DNA of 64,000 nt. Source: Treponema vincentii. GTDB taxonomy: Bacteria; Spirochaetota; Spirochaetia; Treponematales; Treponemataceae. The notes under the pieces are model-generated. The model worked only from the letters and a program-made list of their open reading frames with translations, did not search any database and had not been told where the DNA came from. The position numbers were made by a program, and so were the translations under genes. This document shows positions 1 through 9,168 of the stretch, one piece after another; position 1 is the first letter of the stretch, and each line of letters starts with the position of its first letter. Where the stretch lies: positions 868,001 to 932,000 of the forward strand of contig NZ_CP048020.1 in the NCBI RefSeq assembly GCF_010365865.1. The letters are read 5' to 3'.

Positions 1-744
1 GCCATAGAACTCAAGGTATCGGTTGCCGGAGCGCTTTGCATTTTTGGTGTTACGCAGGTGGTTGTTATTTTACAGCGCCTCTATTCGTTGGGGATTATTC
101 CTCGCAACGACTTTATCTTTGCATTCATTGCCGCGGTCGTAAACCACGGAAATTTCTTTACCTTTGCAATTATCCTATTCATTATGATTCCGCCGATTAT
201 CCTCTGGCGGAAGAACCGGACAATTACGGAAACGTATCACAACAATGCAGAACTGCGGAAACTGAAAGCGCAAAAGCGCAACGCACGCCGGTGGGCGAAA
301 TTTTCGCTGGTCTTGCTGATCGGTTCGGTTTTATCTCTGTCCGTTTTGCGGCACTATGTCGACCGAGAAGTTCCGCTTTCGCCGCCGGAAAATTATACGA
401 TTGCCGACGGTATGGCGATGATTCCTATTTCGGAATTGGAAGATGATAAGCTGCACCGGTATGCGTATACTTCGGAGCAGGGAATTGAAGTCCGGTTTAT
501 TGCCATTAAAAAGAGCGAAGGCTCGTACGGCGTAGGGCTTGATGCGTGCGATATCTGCGGTCCTACCGGATATTTTGAACGGAACGGGGAGGTTATCTGT
601 AAACTCTGCGATGTCGTGATGAACAAGGGAACTATCGGCTTCCCGGGCGGATGTAACCCTGTGCCGGTTGCGTATATCATCCACGATGAAAAGATCAAGA
701 TAAAGATAGCCGATCTTGAAGCGGAAGCGCACCGCTTTAAATAG
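1..744 (+). CDS. DUF2318 Fe-S/heme-type membrane protein of P19-FTR1 iron system (5' partial)
   Basis: The reading frame is open from base 1, so the start lies upstream of the window. Three hydrophobic segments are visible, the last just after a basic KRNARRWAKF stretch. A C-terminal extracytoplasmic domain follows with the cysteine pattern CDICGPTG...CKLCDVVMNKGTIGFPGGCNP, which is the hallmark of DUF2318. In Campylobacter P19 and similar iron-uptake clusters this family sits with an FTR1-type permease and an FtsX/MacB-like ABC module, the same three genes that follow here. I infer a role in ferrous or ferric iron handling at the inner membrane, perhaps redox through the Cys cluster. The FTR1 gene and the P19/Tpd-like protein would be expected just upstream, outside the window. 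The next gene starts 27 bp downstream, so one operon is likely. Confidence 0.85.
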   Translation, partial: AIELKVSVAGALCIFGVTQVVVILQRLYSLGIIPRNDFIFAFIAAVVNHGNFFTFAIILFIMIPPIILWRKNRTITETYHNNAELRKLKAQKRNARRWAKFSLVLLIGSVLSLSVLRHYVDREVPLSPPENYTIADGMAMIPISELEDDKLHRYAYTSEQGIEVRFIAIKKSEGSYGVGLDACDICGPTGYFERNGEVICKLCDVVMNKGTIGFPGGCNPVPVAYIIHDEKIKIKIADLEAEAHRFK

Positions 745-771
745 GAATATCCAGATGGAGGTTCGATAGCA

Positions 772-2049
772 ATGTTTTGGAGAATGATAGCCGGTTCCCT
801 CTTCCGTCAGAAAGGGAAGATGGCGATGATTGCGTTTACCATTGCGCTGGGTGCGAGTCTTTCAAGCGCAATGCTCAATACGATGCTCGGAGTAGGGGAT
901 AAGGTAAATCAGGAGCTGAAAACCTACGGAGCGAATATCAATGTCGTGCATAAAGAGGCCTCGCTTCTCGATGATATTTACGGAGTAGAGTCGGGGAGTA
1001 CCAAAAAGTATTTACGCGAGGATGAGCTGTATAAAATTAAGACTATATTTTGGGCGTACAATGTTGTTGACTATGCTCCGTTTTTAAACGTGTCCGTTGA
1101 ATATAAGGGACAAAATAAGCCCGTCCGCCTGACCGGTACATGGTTCGATTATAAAATAGACTTGCACACCGGACAGGAAGTTATTACCGGTATCCGGCGG
1201 ATGCGGACGTGGTGGGAAGTAACCGGTGCTTGGGCTTCCGATACCGATGATTCCGCCTGTATGATCGGCAGCCTCTTTGCGGGGAGGAACGCTATTCATG
1301 TCGGCGATGTAATCGAAGTAACAGGCCCTGCCGGAAGCGCATCGTTGACTGTTTCCGGCATATTCAATTCGGGCAGCAACGAGGATGAGTACATCTTTAC
1401 ACCCCTTCATACGGCGCAGCGCCTGTTAGGAAAAACCGATGTATGTGAGAGCATTGAGGTAAGTGCGCTTACGACGCCCGATAACGATCTCGCACGAAAG
1501 GCCGCGCGGAACCCTTTGAGTTTAACCATCAAAGAGATGGAGGTATGGTACTGCACCGCGTATGTCAGCAGTATCTGCTATCAGATTCAGGAAGTGATTA
1601 CCGATGCCGTTGCAAAACCGGTGCGGCAGGTTGCCGAATCCGAAGGGGCGATTTTAAATAAGACCACGCTGCTGATGCTCTTAATCACAATTTTGAGCTT
1701 GCTCGCTTCCGCATTGGGAATTTCCAACCTTGTAACGGCAAGCGTGATGGATAGACGCGCGGAAATCGGTTTAAAAAAGGCAATCGGCGCGAGCAACACG
1801 GCGGTTACCGTATCGGTACTGACGGAGATTATGATTATCGGATTAATCGGCGGAACAATCGGCTACTTTGCCGGATTGGGTTTAACGCAGATTATCGGAC
1901 GGAGCGTATTCGGTTCGGCTATTCCTCCTGCGCCGATGGTGATTCCGATTGTCGTGCTTATCATCTTTCTTATCACCCTGCTCGGCAGTCTGCCTTCGGT
2001 ACGGTATTTACTCAAGCTCAATCCTACGGAGGTGCTGCATGGAAAATAA
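772..2049 (+). CDS. FtsX/MacB-like ABC transporter permease (iron cluster, first)
   Basis: A 425-residue permease with the MacB/FtsX layout: one N-terminal membrane helix (about residues 15-37), a large periplasmic MacB_PCD-like domain (about 40-290), then three C-terminal helices. The cytoplasmic stretch ERRAEIGLKKAIGA-like sequence (here DRRAEIGLKKAIGAS) between the second and third helices is the family signature that couples to the ATPase. It is preceded by GGAGG at a proper distance. It belongs with the DUF2318 protein upstream and the second permease and ATPase downstream, as in P19/FTR1 iron clusters. Such modules are thought to use ATP for mechanical work on periplasmic partners rather than to move a classical solute; that role is inferred here. 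Confidence 0.88.
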   Translation: MFWRMIAGSLFRQKGKMAMIAFTIALGASLSSAMLNTMLGVGDKVNQELKTYGANINVVHKEASLLDDIYGVESGSTKKYLREDELYKIKTIFWAYNVVDYAPFLNVSVEYKGQNKPVRLTGTWFDYKIDLHTGQEVITGIRRMRTWWEVTGAWASDTDDSACMIGSLFAGRNAIHVGDVIEVTGPAGSASLTVSGIFNSGSNEDEYIFTPLHTAQRLLGKTDVCESIEVSALTTPDNDLARKAARNPLSLTIKEMEVWYCTAYVSSICYQIQEVITDAVAKPVRQVAESEGAILNKTTLLMLLITILSLLASALGISNLVTASVMDRRAEIGLKKAIGASNTAVTVSVLTEIMIIGLIGGTIGYFAGLGLTQIIGRSVFGSAIPPAPMVIPIVVLIIFLITLLGSLPSVRYLLKLNPTEVLHGK

Positions 2050-2094
2050 AATGCACGTCGAAAGCGGAAAGAGCGGATACGGGAGTGAAACGCT

Positions 2095-3231
2095 ATGACA
2101 AGAAATAGAATGTATTTAAAGATGATTACAAGCTCGCTGATACGCCGCCGTTCACGGATGCTTGTCGCGTTGTTGGCAATCGCAATCGGCTCTACGGTGC
2201 TGTCGGGTTTGTTAACTATTTACTATGATATTCCGCGCCAGATGGGGACGGTGTTCCGGTCGTACGGCGCAAATTTGATATTCCTTCCGGCGGAAAGCGA
2301 ATCCAAGATTACGCAGGAGCAAATCGGCGCTATTAAGCAGGTGATTGACCCTGAGAAGCTGGTCGGTTTTGCGCCGTACATCTACCAGTCGGCAAAGGTA
2401 AACGAACAGCCGTACATGATCGCCGCGACGGATTTGGCAAGCGCAAAAAGCAATAGCCCCTATTGGCTTATTCGCGGGGATTGGCCGCACAATAAAAAGG
2501 AAGTGCTGATCGGGCACGAAATAAGCCGCAATATCGAGTTGTCGGTCGGCGATACCTTTATCGTCAATACGCCGAAGCCGAACGGCGATGTTACCGTCAA
2601 CGAATGTACGGTGTCGGGTATCGTTACCACCGGCGGCGTAGAAGAAGAATTTATTTTTATGAGCCTTGAGGATATCAAAGGGATTATCGGGTATGATGAT
2701 CAGTTTGATGTTATTGAATGCAGCATCGACGGCAATCAGGAATACCTTAAATCGATAGCCGACACGGTGTCGAAGCAGGTGAACGGTATTACGCCGCGGC
2801 TTGTAAAGCGTGTAACGGAATCTCAGGATGTAGTCTTAAACAAGCTGCAGGCGCTCGTGTGGATTGTTACTATCATCGTGTTGTTCTTAACGATGATCTG
2901 CGTAACAACGACGATGATGGCGGTTGTCGCAGAACGTAGAAAAGAAATCGGCCTTAAAAAAGCGCTCGGCGCTTCGAATAGCAGCGTCGTGAAAGACTTT
3001 ATGGGTGAAGCGGTGATGCTCGGTTTAATCGGCGGTATCTTGGGTGTGGTATTAGGCTATGTGTTTGCGGACAACGTGAGTATCAGCGTATTCGCCCGCG
3101 AGGTTTCGTTTCCGGTACAGCTTGCGCCGTTTACGGTCATCGCCTCGATTATTATCACGATTGTTTCCTGTTTATTCCCGGTACGCGCCACGGTAGACAT
3201 TGACCCCGCTTTGGTTTTACGCGGGGAGTAG
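2095..3231 (+). CDS. FtsX/MacB-like ABC transporter permease (iron cluster, second)
   Basis: A 378-residue paralogue of the preceding permease with the same architecture: an N-terminal helix (about 20-42), a periplasmic domain, and three C-terminal helices. It carries the coupling motif AERRKEIGLKKALGAS. The start at 2095 is the first ATG after the 45-bp gap; an in-frame ATG at 2110 is an alternative. It ends 14 bp before the ATPase gene and is clearly co-transcribed with it. The two permeases would form a heterodimer served by the single ATPase. Confidence is high for the family and moderate for the iron-related role, which rests on gene context. Confidence 0.88.
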   Translation: MTRNRMYLKMITSSLIRRRSRMLVALLAIAIGSTVLSGLLTIYYDIPRQMGTVFRSYGANLIFLPAESESKITQEQIGAIKQVIDPEKLVGFAPYIYQSAKVNEQPYMIAATDLASAKSNSPYWLIRGDWPHNKKEVLIGHEISRNIELSVGDTFIVNTPKPNGDVTVNECTVSGIVTTGGVEEEFIFMSLEDIKGIIGYDDQFDVIECSIDGNQEYLKSIADTVSKQVNGITPRLVKRVTESQDVVLNKLQALVWIVTIIVLFLTMICVTTTMMAVVAERRKEIGLKKALGASNSSVVKDFMGEAVMLGLIGGILGVVLGYVFADNVSISVFAREVSFPVQLAPFTVIASIIITIVSCLFPVRATVDIDPALVLRGE

Positions 3232-3245
3232 CAAAGGAGAATTAT

Positions 3246-3932
3246 ATGGATATTTTAACATTGAGCGGAATTTCAAAGATTTACGGCGACTTAAAAGCCT
3301 TAGACAACATAAACTTAAACGTAGAAGAAGGCGAGTGGCTGTCGATTATGGGCCCGTCCGGCTCCGGTAAAACGACGCTGATGAACATCATCGGTTGTAT
3401 GGATAAGCCGTCGCGCGGCAAGATTGAATTGGCGGGGCAGGATATTTCAAAATTATCATCAAAGGAATTAACGGTCGTACGGCGGGATACCATCGGCTTG
3501 GTATTTCAGCAATTCCACCTCGTCAATTATCTTACCGCGCTTGAGAATGTGATGATGGCGCAGTACTACCACAGTATGCCCGACGAAGAAGAGGCGATGG
3601 AAGCGCTTGCGAGCGTCGGCTTAAAGGAGCGGGCAAAGCACCTGCCCAATCAGCTTTCGGGCGGAGAGCAGCAGCGCGTGTGTATTGCCCGCGCGCTCAT
3701 CAATCACCCCAAGCTCCTGCTTGCGGACGAACCGACCGGCAACCTCGATGAAAAAAACGAACTTTTAGTTATGGAGATTTTTGAAAAGCTGCACAATACC
3801 GGCAGTACCATTATCGTCGTTACCCACGACCCCGAGGTCGCCGATCAAGCGGAACGGATGGTTGTACTTGAGCACGGAAAAATCGCGCGCATCGAAAAGA
3901 TGAGCAGAACACGACCTGTGTTGCAAAAATAA
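3246..3932 (+). CDS. MacB-like ABC transporter ATPase (iron cluster)
   Basis: A 228-residue cytoplasmic ATPase. The Walker A is GPSGSGKTT (about residue 35), the Q-loop follows in LVFQQFHLV, the signature is LSGGEQQRV, and the Walker B is LLLADEPTGNLDE, the TGNLD form being typical of the LolD/MacB/FtsE group. The switch histidine is in VTHDPEVA. An AAGGAGAATTAT ribosome site lies just before the ATG. It closes the four-gene iron operon visible in the window. The C-terminal tail after residue 215 is basic and poorly conserved. Confidence 0.92.
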   Translation: MDILTLSGISKIYGDLKALDNINLNVEEGEWLSIMGPSGSGKTTLMNIIGCMDKPSRGKIELAGQDISKLSSKELTVVRRDTIGLVFQQFHLVNYLTALENVMMAQYYHSMPDEEEAMEALASVGLKERAKHLPNQLSGGEQQRVCIARALINHPKLLLADEPTGNLDEKNELLVMEIFEKLHNTGSTIIVVTHDPEVADQAERMVVLEHGKIARIEKMSRTRPVLQK

Positions 3933-3970
3933 GATGCACAGGGAAAAACACATTAGGGGCTTTTTAGATA

Positions 3971-4029
3971 TACTACTGATTAGTATTACTGCCATCTGCG
4001 GCGGATATAAAAAAGCGGCCTGTGGCGTG
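3971..4029. repeat. Dispersed ~60-bp intergenic repeat, copy 1
   Basis: Begins CTACTGATTAGTATTACTGCC and includes GCGGATATAAAAAAGCGGCC. Related copies lie at 14331-14393 and 52125-52185. In copy 2, read on the minus strand, it forms a terminator-like hairpin followed by T residues. Here it lies just after the iron operon. All three copies can be translated into a similar short peptide (LLISI.A...GY.K.A), but base changes are not confined to third positions, so I treat it as a DNA repeat and not a gene. Confidence 0.7.
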
Positions 4030-4094
4030 GGATTGTGGAGTGGTGTAAGCGATTGCACAAAGACTCCAATTATAGTAAACTGGCGCGCATAATC

Positions 4095-4127
4095 GGAAAT
4101 CGCTAAAAACTGCTTTTAGCGATTTCC
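4095..4127 (+). promoter_or_regulatory. Perfect hairpin just upstream of phnD
   Basis: Fourteen-base arms GGAAATCGCTAAAA and TTTTAGCGATTTCC around a short loop, ending about 18 bp before the phnD start codon. There is no T-run in the downstream direction that would make it a simple terminator. It would sit in the leader of the phn transcript and could affect translation or attenuation; it could equally be one more member of the palindrome families scattered through this window. Confidence 0.55.
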
Positions 4128-4145
4128 TAAAATGTGGAGAAAGTT

Positions 4146-5201
4146 ATGAAATCCTCTTTATTTTGTGCTACAACCGCTTCACCAGCAGAAAAGATGTTGC
4201 GGTATGTTAAACCGTTTCTTTTTATGACGTGCCTTTCAATTTTACTTGTTTGCTCATGTAGTAAAGCAGAACAAAAGCCGCTCACAATGGTTTTTTATCC
4301 AAATGAGTCAAGCGAATCCATGAAAGATGCCCGCGCTGCATTCAAAGAAATTTTAAAAGAAGCCGTCGGACGCGATGTTGAAATTTTGACAACGACTGAC
4401 TATAACATCGCATTGGAAGCGCTCGTTTCCGGTAAGGCTGATATGGCTTATGTCGGTGCCGAAGGGTACCTTACCGCACATAAACGGAACAGCGCCGTTG
4501 TTCCCATTGCAACGAATTCGGGACCCAGCGGAACGCTTGAAGATGCAAAGTATTACAGCTTCATTGGTGTACAGCGGAAGGATGCCGATAGCTATAAAAA
4601 GGCTGACGGCAGTTTTGACTTAAGCCTATTAAAAGGTAAAAGAATGTCGTTTGTGGCAGCAAGCTCTACCTCTGGGTTTGTTATTCCCGCACGTGTTTTG
4701 GCAGCCGCTTTTGCTCTTGATAATACCGACGATCTTATATTGAGCGACAAAGTATTTTCTAAGGTGCTATTTGCCGGTTCCCACCAGGGCTCACAGGTCA
4801 ACCTTTTCCGCGGCGATGCAGATGCGGCAGCCTTTGCCATCCCACAGACAATCGGCGTGTACGAACTGCTCGAAGGGGAAGCTTATAAAACCGGTGCCGT
4901 CTACCGCGTAACCGTAGGAGCTGATGAACCTTTTACCTCCTTTGCAGGAAGTGAAATGACTGTAATCCGTTCCATTCCCGTCTTAAATGCACCGATCACC
5001 GTCAACGCAAACACCCTTTCAGCCTCGGACATAAAGAAGATACAGGATGCACTGACGTCGGATAAGACAGCTAATAATCCCGGAATTTTTAATGTAAAGG
5101 ATTCCGGTAAAAAAGGTATATATCCTAAGTATTCCGAAAAGACACGGCTGGTTGCTACCGATGATTCCTGGTATGATGAGATCAGGAATTCTACTAGGTA
5201 A
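4146..5201 (+). CDS. phnD: Phosphonate-type ABC transporter substrate-binding lipoprotein
   Basis: A 351-residue binding protein. The N-terminus has a long leader ending in LLVCSC, a lipobox-like site, so it is probably anchored as a lipoprotein. The mature part matches PhnD-family proteins: TMVFYPNESSESMKDARAAF near the N-terminus, ALVSGKADMAYVGAEGYL, and the hinge region SFVAASSTSGFVIPA. The family binds phosphonate, phosphite or related P-oxyanions; the exact ligand cannot be read from the sequence. The ATG at 4146 was chosen because GGAG sits 7 nt before it. It heads a four-gene operon with phnC and two phnE genes. No C-P lyase or phosphonatase gene is nearby, so the transported compound may be used elsewhere. 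Confidence 0.9.
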   Translation: MKSSLFCATTASPAEKMLRYVKPFLFMTCLSILLVCSCSKAEQKPLTMVFYPNESSESMKDARAAFKEILKEAVGRDVEILTTTDYNIALEALVSGKADMAYVGAEGYLTAHKRNSAVVPIATNSGPSGTLEDAKYYSFIGVQRKDADSYKKADGSFDLSLLKGKRMSFVAASSTSGFVIPARVLAAAFALDNTDDLILSDKVFSKVLFAGSHQGSQVNLFRGDADAAAFAIPQTIGVYELLEGEAYKTGAVYRVTVGADEPFTSFAGSEMTVIRSIPVLNAPITVNANTLSASDIKKIQDALTSDKTANNPGIFNVKDSGKKGIYPKYSEKTRLVATDDSWYDEIRNSTR

Positions 5202-5267
5202 TTATAATATTAACTTATTTCGGCAGAAGCACCGGGGGTAAAATCCTCTGCATGAATAGGGTTTGAA

Positions 5268-6041
5268 TTGTTGATTACCTTTAAAGATGTTTCAAAACAA
5301 TATACAGGCGGTAGACGCGCATTAGATTCCATCGATCTTACGATTGAACAGGGAACAATAGTTTCTGTTATCGGATCTTCGGGAGCGGGTAAGACAACCT
5401 TTATCCGCTGTATTAATCGGCTTATCGATTGCACTGCCGGTACGGTTGAGATCGACGGTGAAGTACTGCAAAAAATGAACAATCGCCGATTGAAACAGCT
5501 TCGTAGAAAAATCGGAATGATTTTTCAAAACTATAATTTAGTAGAACGGCTCACCGTTCTTGAAAACACGCTCCACGGCTGTCTCGGTGCTTTGCCGCTG
5601 TATCGTAGCCTATTCGGGCTGTATCCGCAGGGCGAGAGGGCGCGGGCTCTAGCAATACTCGAAGAACTCGGCCTTTCGGATTACCTTTATCAGCGGTGTG
5701 CAGATTTAAGTGGTGGTCAAAAACAACGTACCGGCATTGCGCGGGCATTGATGCAACGTCCGGAAATACTCTTATGCGATGAACCTGTCTCTTCACTCGA
5801 TCCGCAAAGCGCACAGGATATCCTTGATTATATTGAAAAGATAGTTAGAGCACGGAATCTTACCTGCATTATGAATTTGCATCATGTTGAATACGCAAAG
5901 CGGTATTCTGACAGGATTATCGGTTTAGGCAACGGAAAAGTGGTCTTTGACGGAAAACCGGAAGAACTCTCGGAAAAAGCGCTGCACACTATTTTTTCTT
6001 CCGGAACCCATACCGAAAAGAAAGACGGCCATGAAATTTGA
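5268..6041 (+). CDS. phnC: Phosphonate-type ABC transporter ATPase
   Basis: A 257-residue ATPase with Walker A GSSGAGKTT, Q-loop MIFQNYNLVERL, signature LSGGQKQRTGIARAL and Walker B ILLCDEPVSSLDP. The Q-loop and following HGCLGALPLYRSLFGL segment are characteristic of PhnC. The start appears to be TTG at 5268 (or the next TTG at 5271); no ATG gives a full N-terminus, and the Shine-Dalgarno is weak, so expression may be low relative to phnD, as is common for ATPase subunits. It overlaps phnE by 11 bp. Confidence 0.92.
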   Translation: MLITFKDVSKQYTGGRRALDSIDLTIEQGTIVSVIGSSGAGKTTFIRCINRLIDCTAGTVEIDGEVLQKMNNRRLKQLRRKIGMIFQNYNLVERLTVLENTLHGCLGALPLYRSLFGLYPQGERARALAILEELGLSDYLYQRCADLSGGQKQRTGIARALMQRPEILLCDEPVSSLDPQSAQDILDYIEKIVRARNLTCIMNLHHVEYAKRYSDRIIGLGNGKVVFDGKPEELSEKALHTIFSSGTHTEKKDGHEI

Positions 6042-6885
6042 TATTCCGATAGGTAGGCAATATCCTGCCTTTGAATCACATCAGCACCGGCAATCGCCTT
6101 CTTCAGAGGCTTTCTTCAAGAAAAAAAAACTAAGAACATTGACTATCTTTTTCACGGCTGCCGCGTTATATACAGCTTCGGCAATTATGACGGGGTTTAC
6201 GGCATGGAATGCACTAACAGGGATTCCACGCGGACTATATTGGCTGGTAAGGAATTTTTTTCCATCGGCACAATCGATTTCTGTGCTGCCACTTATTTTT
6301 AAAACTTCGCTGCACACAGCCGTTATCGCGATAACGGCATCAACTACAGCTTTTTGTGTTGCCTGTGTAGCGGCTGTTGCCGGTTCGCAAACAACCGGCC
6401 GCTTCCGCGTATTGCGTATTGTCTGTTCCGGTGCCGCATCTTTTTTTAGAAATATACCTCTTCCCGCATGGTCTATTCTATTGCTGTTATCTTTTAAGCA
6501 AAATGCCGTAACCGGTTTTTTGGCTCTTTTTTTTATTACCGCAGGACATTTAACCCGAGCTTTTACCGAAATTATCGACTCTCACGCCGAAGAATCGTAT
6601 ACGGCTTTGGAAGCAGCAGGCGTATCGTATATACCGATTATCATTCACGGCGTATTACCAAATGTCCTTCCGCTCTTTATTTCATGGCTACTCTATGCTA
6701 TAGAAACCAATGTCAGAGATTCGGCATTGATCGGCATTTTGACGGGAACGGGTATCGGCTTCCTTTTTAATCTGTATTTTAAAAGCTTTCGTTATCCCGA
6801 AGCAGGTCTTATCATTTGTGTGCTGACGATACTCGTACTTTGCATCGACAGCATTTCCAACAGGGTGCGAAGGATATTACTATGA
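6031..6885 (+). CDS. phnE: Phosphonate-type ABC transporter permease, first
   Basis: A 284-residue inner-membrane permease. About six hydrophobic helices follow a cytoplasmic N-terminus of about 38 residues that is rich in charged residues. The binding-protein-dependent permease coupling loop is visible around residues 190-215 (EESYTALEAAGVSYIPIIIHGVLP). The ATG at 6031 overlaps the end of phnC by 11 bp, and the stop is coupled to the next gene through an ATGA overlap. Two different permease genes would form a heterodimer with PhnC. Confidence 0.88.
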   Translation: MKFDIPIGRQYPAFESHQHRQSPSSEAFFKKKKLRTLTIFFTAAALYTASAIMTGFTAWNALTGIPRGLYWLVRNFFPSAQSISVLPLIFKTSLHTAVIAITASTTAFCVACVAAVAGSQTTGRFRVLRIVCSGAASFFRNIPLPAWSILLLLSFKQNAVTGFLALFFITAGHLTRAFTEIIDSHAEESYTALEAAGVSYIPIIIHGVLPNVLPLFISWLLYAIETNVRDSALIGILTGTGIGFLFNLYFKSFRYPEAGLIICVLTILVLCIDSISNRVRRILL

Positions 6886-7700
6886 AAAACCATACCAGTA
6901 TTGGCCGTTGCCGATTGCCGAGAAAAAAACAATATATGCCCTCTCTTGTATTTGCTGTTCTTTTCGGTATCAGTATTTGGGGATGTTTTTTGCTTGCGCA
7001 GGAAACAATCGATTGGAAGAGTTCATGGCATAATCTGCTTCACTATGGACGCATCCTTTTTTTGCAGCCGAAGCGGTCGGATCATTTACCCATCGGTGAA
7101 CTTGCGTACTCACTCGGTATCAGTTTTGCACTATCGATTTTAACGACGATCGGTGGTGCCGCTATCGCTTTTTTCTTGGCTCTCGGAGCAGCTCGAAATA
7201 TCGCTCCTTCGGGTGTCGTAAAAATAATCCGTATTATTACCGCAATTATCCGATCAATTCCCACAATTATTTGGGTGCTGGTTTTCTCGGTTACGATTAA
7301 TATCGGTACCGATGCCGCCGTTATCGGTATGTGCTTCCATAGCATTGCTTATTTGGTAAAAGTGTTTTCGGAAAGCTTTGAACAGATTAACCGCGATACA
7401 ATTGATGCTTTGCGAGCCTGCGGAGCGGGATTTTCCGGCATTATTACGCAAGCGGTTATCCCGGTTGCTGCAACATCCATTATTTCATGGACATTTTTCC
7501 GCTTCGAAATCAATTTTATCAATGCCGTCGCAATCGGCGCCGCCGCAGGATCGGGCGGCATCGGGTATTATTTATTCATGGCAGGCAATCTCTATTATGA
7601 TATACGGGAAGTCGGCGTTATCACATACACTATTTTCGGTACCGTCATTTTACTGGAGCTGCTCTCTCTGCGTCTGCGGAAAGGAATCAAGCAGCATTAA
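6882..7700 (+). CDS. phnE: Phosphonate-type ABC transporter permease, second
   Basis: A 272-residue permease paralogous to the preceding one. It has a short basic N-terminus (RLPRKKQY), about six helices and the coupling loop around NRDTIDALRACGAGFSGIITQAVIP. The start codon at 6882 overlaps the previous stop (ATGA), which indicates translational coupling. It is the last gene of the phn operon. A long palindromic element at 7720-7822 follows and may serve as its terminator. Confidence 0.88.
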   Translation: MKNHTSIGRCRLPRKKQYMPSLVFAVLFGISIWGCFLLAQETIDWKSSWHNLLHYGRILFLQPKRSDHLPIGELAYSLGISFALSILTTIGGAAIAFFLALGAARNIAPSGVVKIIRIITAIIRSIPTIIWVLVFSVTINIGTDAAVIGMCFHSIAYLVKVFSESFEQINRDTIDALRACGAGFSGIITQAVIPVAATSIISWTFFRFEINFINAVAIGAAAGSGGIGYYLFMAGNLYYDIREVGVITYTIFGTVILLELLSLRLRKGIKQH

Positions 7701-7719
7701 AAAAATACCGACACTGTAT

Positions 7720-7822
7720 AAGGAACCTCTAAAAACTGCAAACCTATCGGCTTGTTCTGTAAGGAAATGATTTGTCATATCCGCTAAAGCGGATTGCGAA
7801 TCAGTTTTTAGAGGTTTTCCTT
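7720..7822. repeat. MITE-like palindromic element behind phn operon
   Basis: About 103 bp bounded by inverted ends AAGGAACCTCTAAAAACTG and its near complement CAGTTTTTAGAGGTTTTCCTT. Inside is a second palindrome, ATCCGCTAAAGCGGAT. The right half, inverted, recurs at 32467-32520. A collapsed version (arms without the interior) forms the hairpin at 53637-53670 behind gdhA. It can act as a terminator, but the repeated interior points to a small dispersed element. Confidence 0.65.
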
Positions 7823-7833
7823 AAATTTAGTTG

Positions 7834-7940
7834 CGACGTTTAAAATTAAGTTATTATTAAAATTAAGTTATTATTGGATAAGACTTAATTTTAAACTCGT
7901 CGGGCATTTCTAAAAGCTAACCGAGCTTTTAGAAATGCCC
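7834..7940. repeat. Direct and inverted repeats upstream of the outer-membrane protein gene
   Basis: Two direct copies of AAAATTAAGTTATTATT lie next to each other, followed by an inverted ACTTAATTTTAAA and then a strong hairpin with arms GGGCATTTCTAAAAGCT and AGCTTTTAGAAATGCCC (7902-7940). The hairpin ends 14 bp before the next start codon, so it could influence translation of that gene. Confidence 0.6.
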
Positions 7941-7954
7941 ATAGGGAGTTTTAA

Positions 7955-9133
7955 ATGAAAAAAAATATAGCGCGTATCTTTGTATGTTTTTCGATGATAT
8001 ACACTGCTGTAGCCTTAGAGGTTAACGTACCTGAATTTAACTTCGGGATATTAGCAGGCAAGCAACCAAGCAGTTCGTCGCAATTCAGTATAGTCCAACA
8101 ATCATCCATTAATTTCCGTTTACTTCACGGAGAACGTTTTTACAGCGACCTAAACCTTGCGCTCTATGTTCCTGATGTTCTGCGCTTTTTCCATCCGGAA
8201 CAACTGTCGCGGATACCGGGACAATTTACTTGTGTTGATTTTTCTTTGAACTTTCCGAATTTTATAGGTCAGCCCCTGATTTTATCGGTCTTTACAGGAC
8301 AACATCAGAGCCTTACGGGTGAACACTATAGCTTTGATTTTCTTAAGCAGCGTATGCGACCGGTAAAAATGTATGAAAACGATATTGCCGCACTTTTTAC
8401 GCCGCCTCGTCCTCGTGAAGGCTTAGGTGTCAGTGCTGCAGGACTCATTTTAAACACTGGGTATGTAGGAGGCTCTTTCAGCTGGAACGGCGGAATAAAG
8501 GATAAACAAGAATACAGCCTATACGCACAGGGCGGTGTTTTCACAAATATTGCACTTATCAATGCAAACTTCTCCTTTCATATTAGTGATAAAGCGGCGA
8601 AAGTATCTCTTGCAACATCAGCTTCGGCACTTTTTACCGTTCATGATAATGTCGGTATTTTTACGCAGGTTGGGTTACATAAAACGAATTTCAGAAGCGC
8701 AACGCTACGAAAAGATCTTATCGGCAATATCTTTGCATTTTTTGAACCGCGTATCGCACTTGAACGCATGGACTTTGATTTTACATTCTTTATTTCCAAG
8801 ATCCGAGACACTCAATCCGGCGGGCTTTTTCCTGTTGCACCGCTTATAAAGCCTTTTACTATCATTCATAATGAGCTATACGGCGGATTAAATATGTTCT
8901 TCGGTTTCGGAAGGATAGAATTAAATAAAATGCAAGGGGGTTTTCACAGTCTGATTGCACTGCCGATAACACGCCCCACGACTATGCCGCTATTAGTACT
9001 CGCCTTTACGCCGTTCTATACCCTGAATATCGAACCTTGCGATCTTGATTTCCGTTTTTCGTTTTACCCGCTCTTTTACGCTGCTCCTGCTTCTATGTTT
9101 GAAGCCAAGATAGCCCTGAAACGTAATTTATAA
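7955..9133 (+). CDS. Secreted protein, probable outer-membrane beta-barrel
   Basis: 392 residues with a clear signal peptide (MKKNIARIFVCFSMIYTAVA, cleavage likely after about residue 20). The mature part alternates hydrophobic and polar residues in many short stretches rich in F, Y and G (for example GVFTNIALINANFSFHIS and VGLHKTNFRSATLRKDL), as expected for beta strands, and has no long helix. I do not recognise a named family. The pattern is compatible with a treponemal outer-membrane beta-barrel, but the protein ends in KRNL and not in the aromatic residue usual for BAM substrates, so this is inference. Confidence 0.55.
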   Translation: MKKNIARIFVCFSMIYTAVALEVNVPEFNFGILAGKQPSSSSQFSIVQQSSINFRLLHGERFYSDLNLALYVPDVLRFFHPEQLSRIPGQFTCVDFSLNFPNFIGQPLILSVFTGQHQSLTGEHYSFDFLKQRMRPVKMYENDIAALFTPPRPREGLGVSAAGLILNTGYVGGSFSWNGGIKDKQEYSLYAQGGVFTNIALINANFSFHISDKAAKVSLATSASALFTVHDNVGIFTQVGLHKTNFRSATLRKDLIGNIFAFFEPRIALERMDFDFTFFISKIRDTQSGGLFPVAPLIKPFTIIHNELYGGLNMFFGFGRIELNKMQGGFHSLIALPITRPTTMPLLVLAFTPFYTLNIEPCDLDFRFSFYPLFYAAPASMFEAKIALKRNL

Positions 9134-9168
9134 ATGCATAAAATGCTACCCTTTATTGTAGAAAAATC

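Noticed and set aside
3971-4080. Small protein LLISITAICGGYKKA encoded by the 60-bp repeat
   Set aside because: The three copies change at all codon positions and end differently; one forms a terminator on the other strand.
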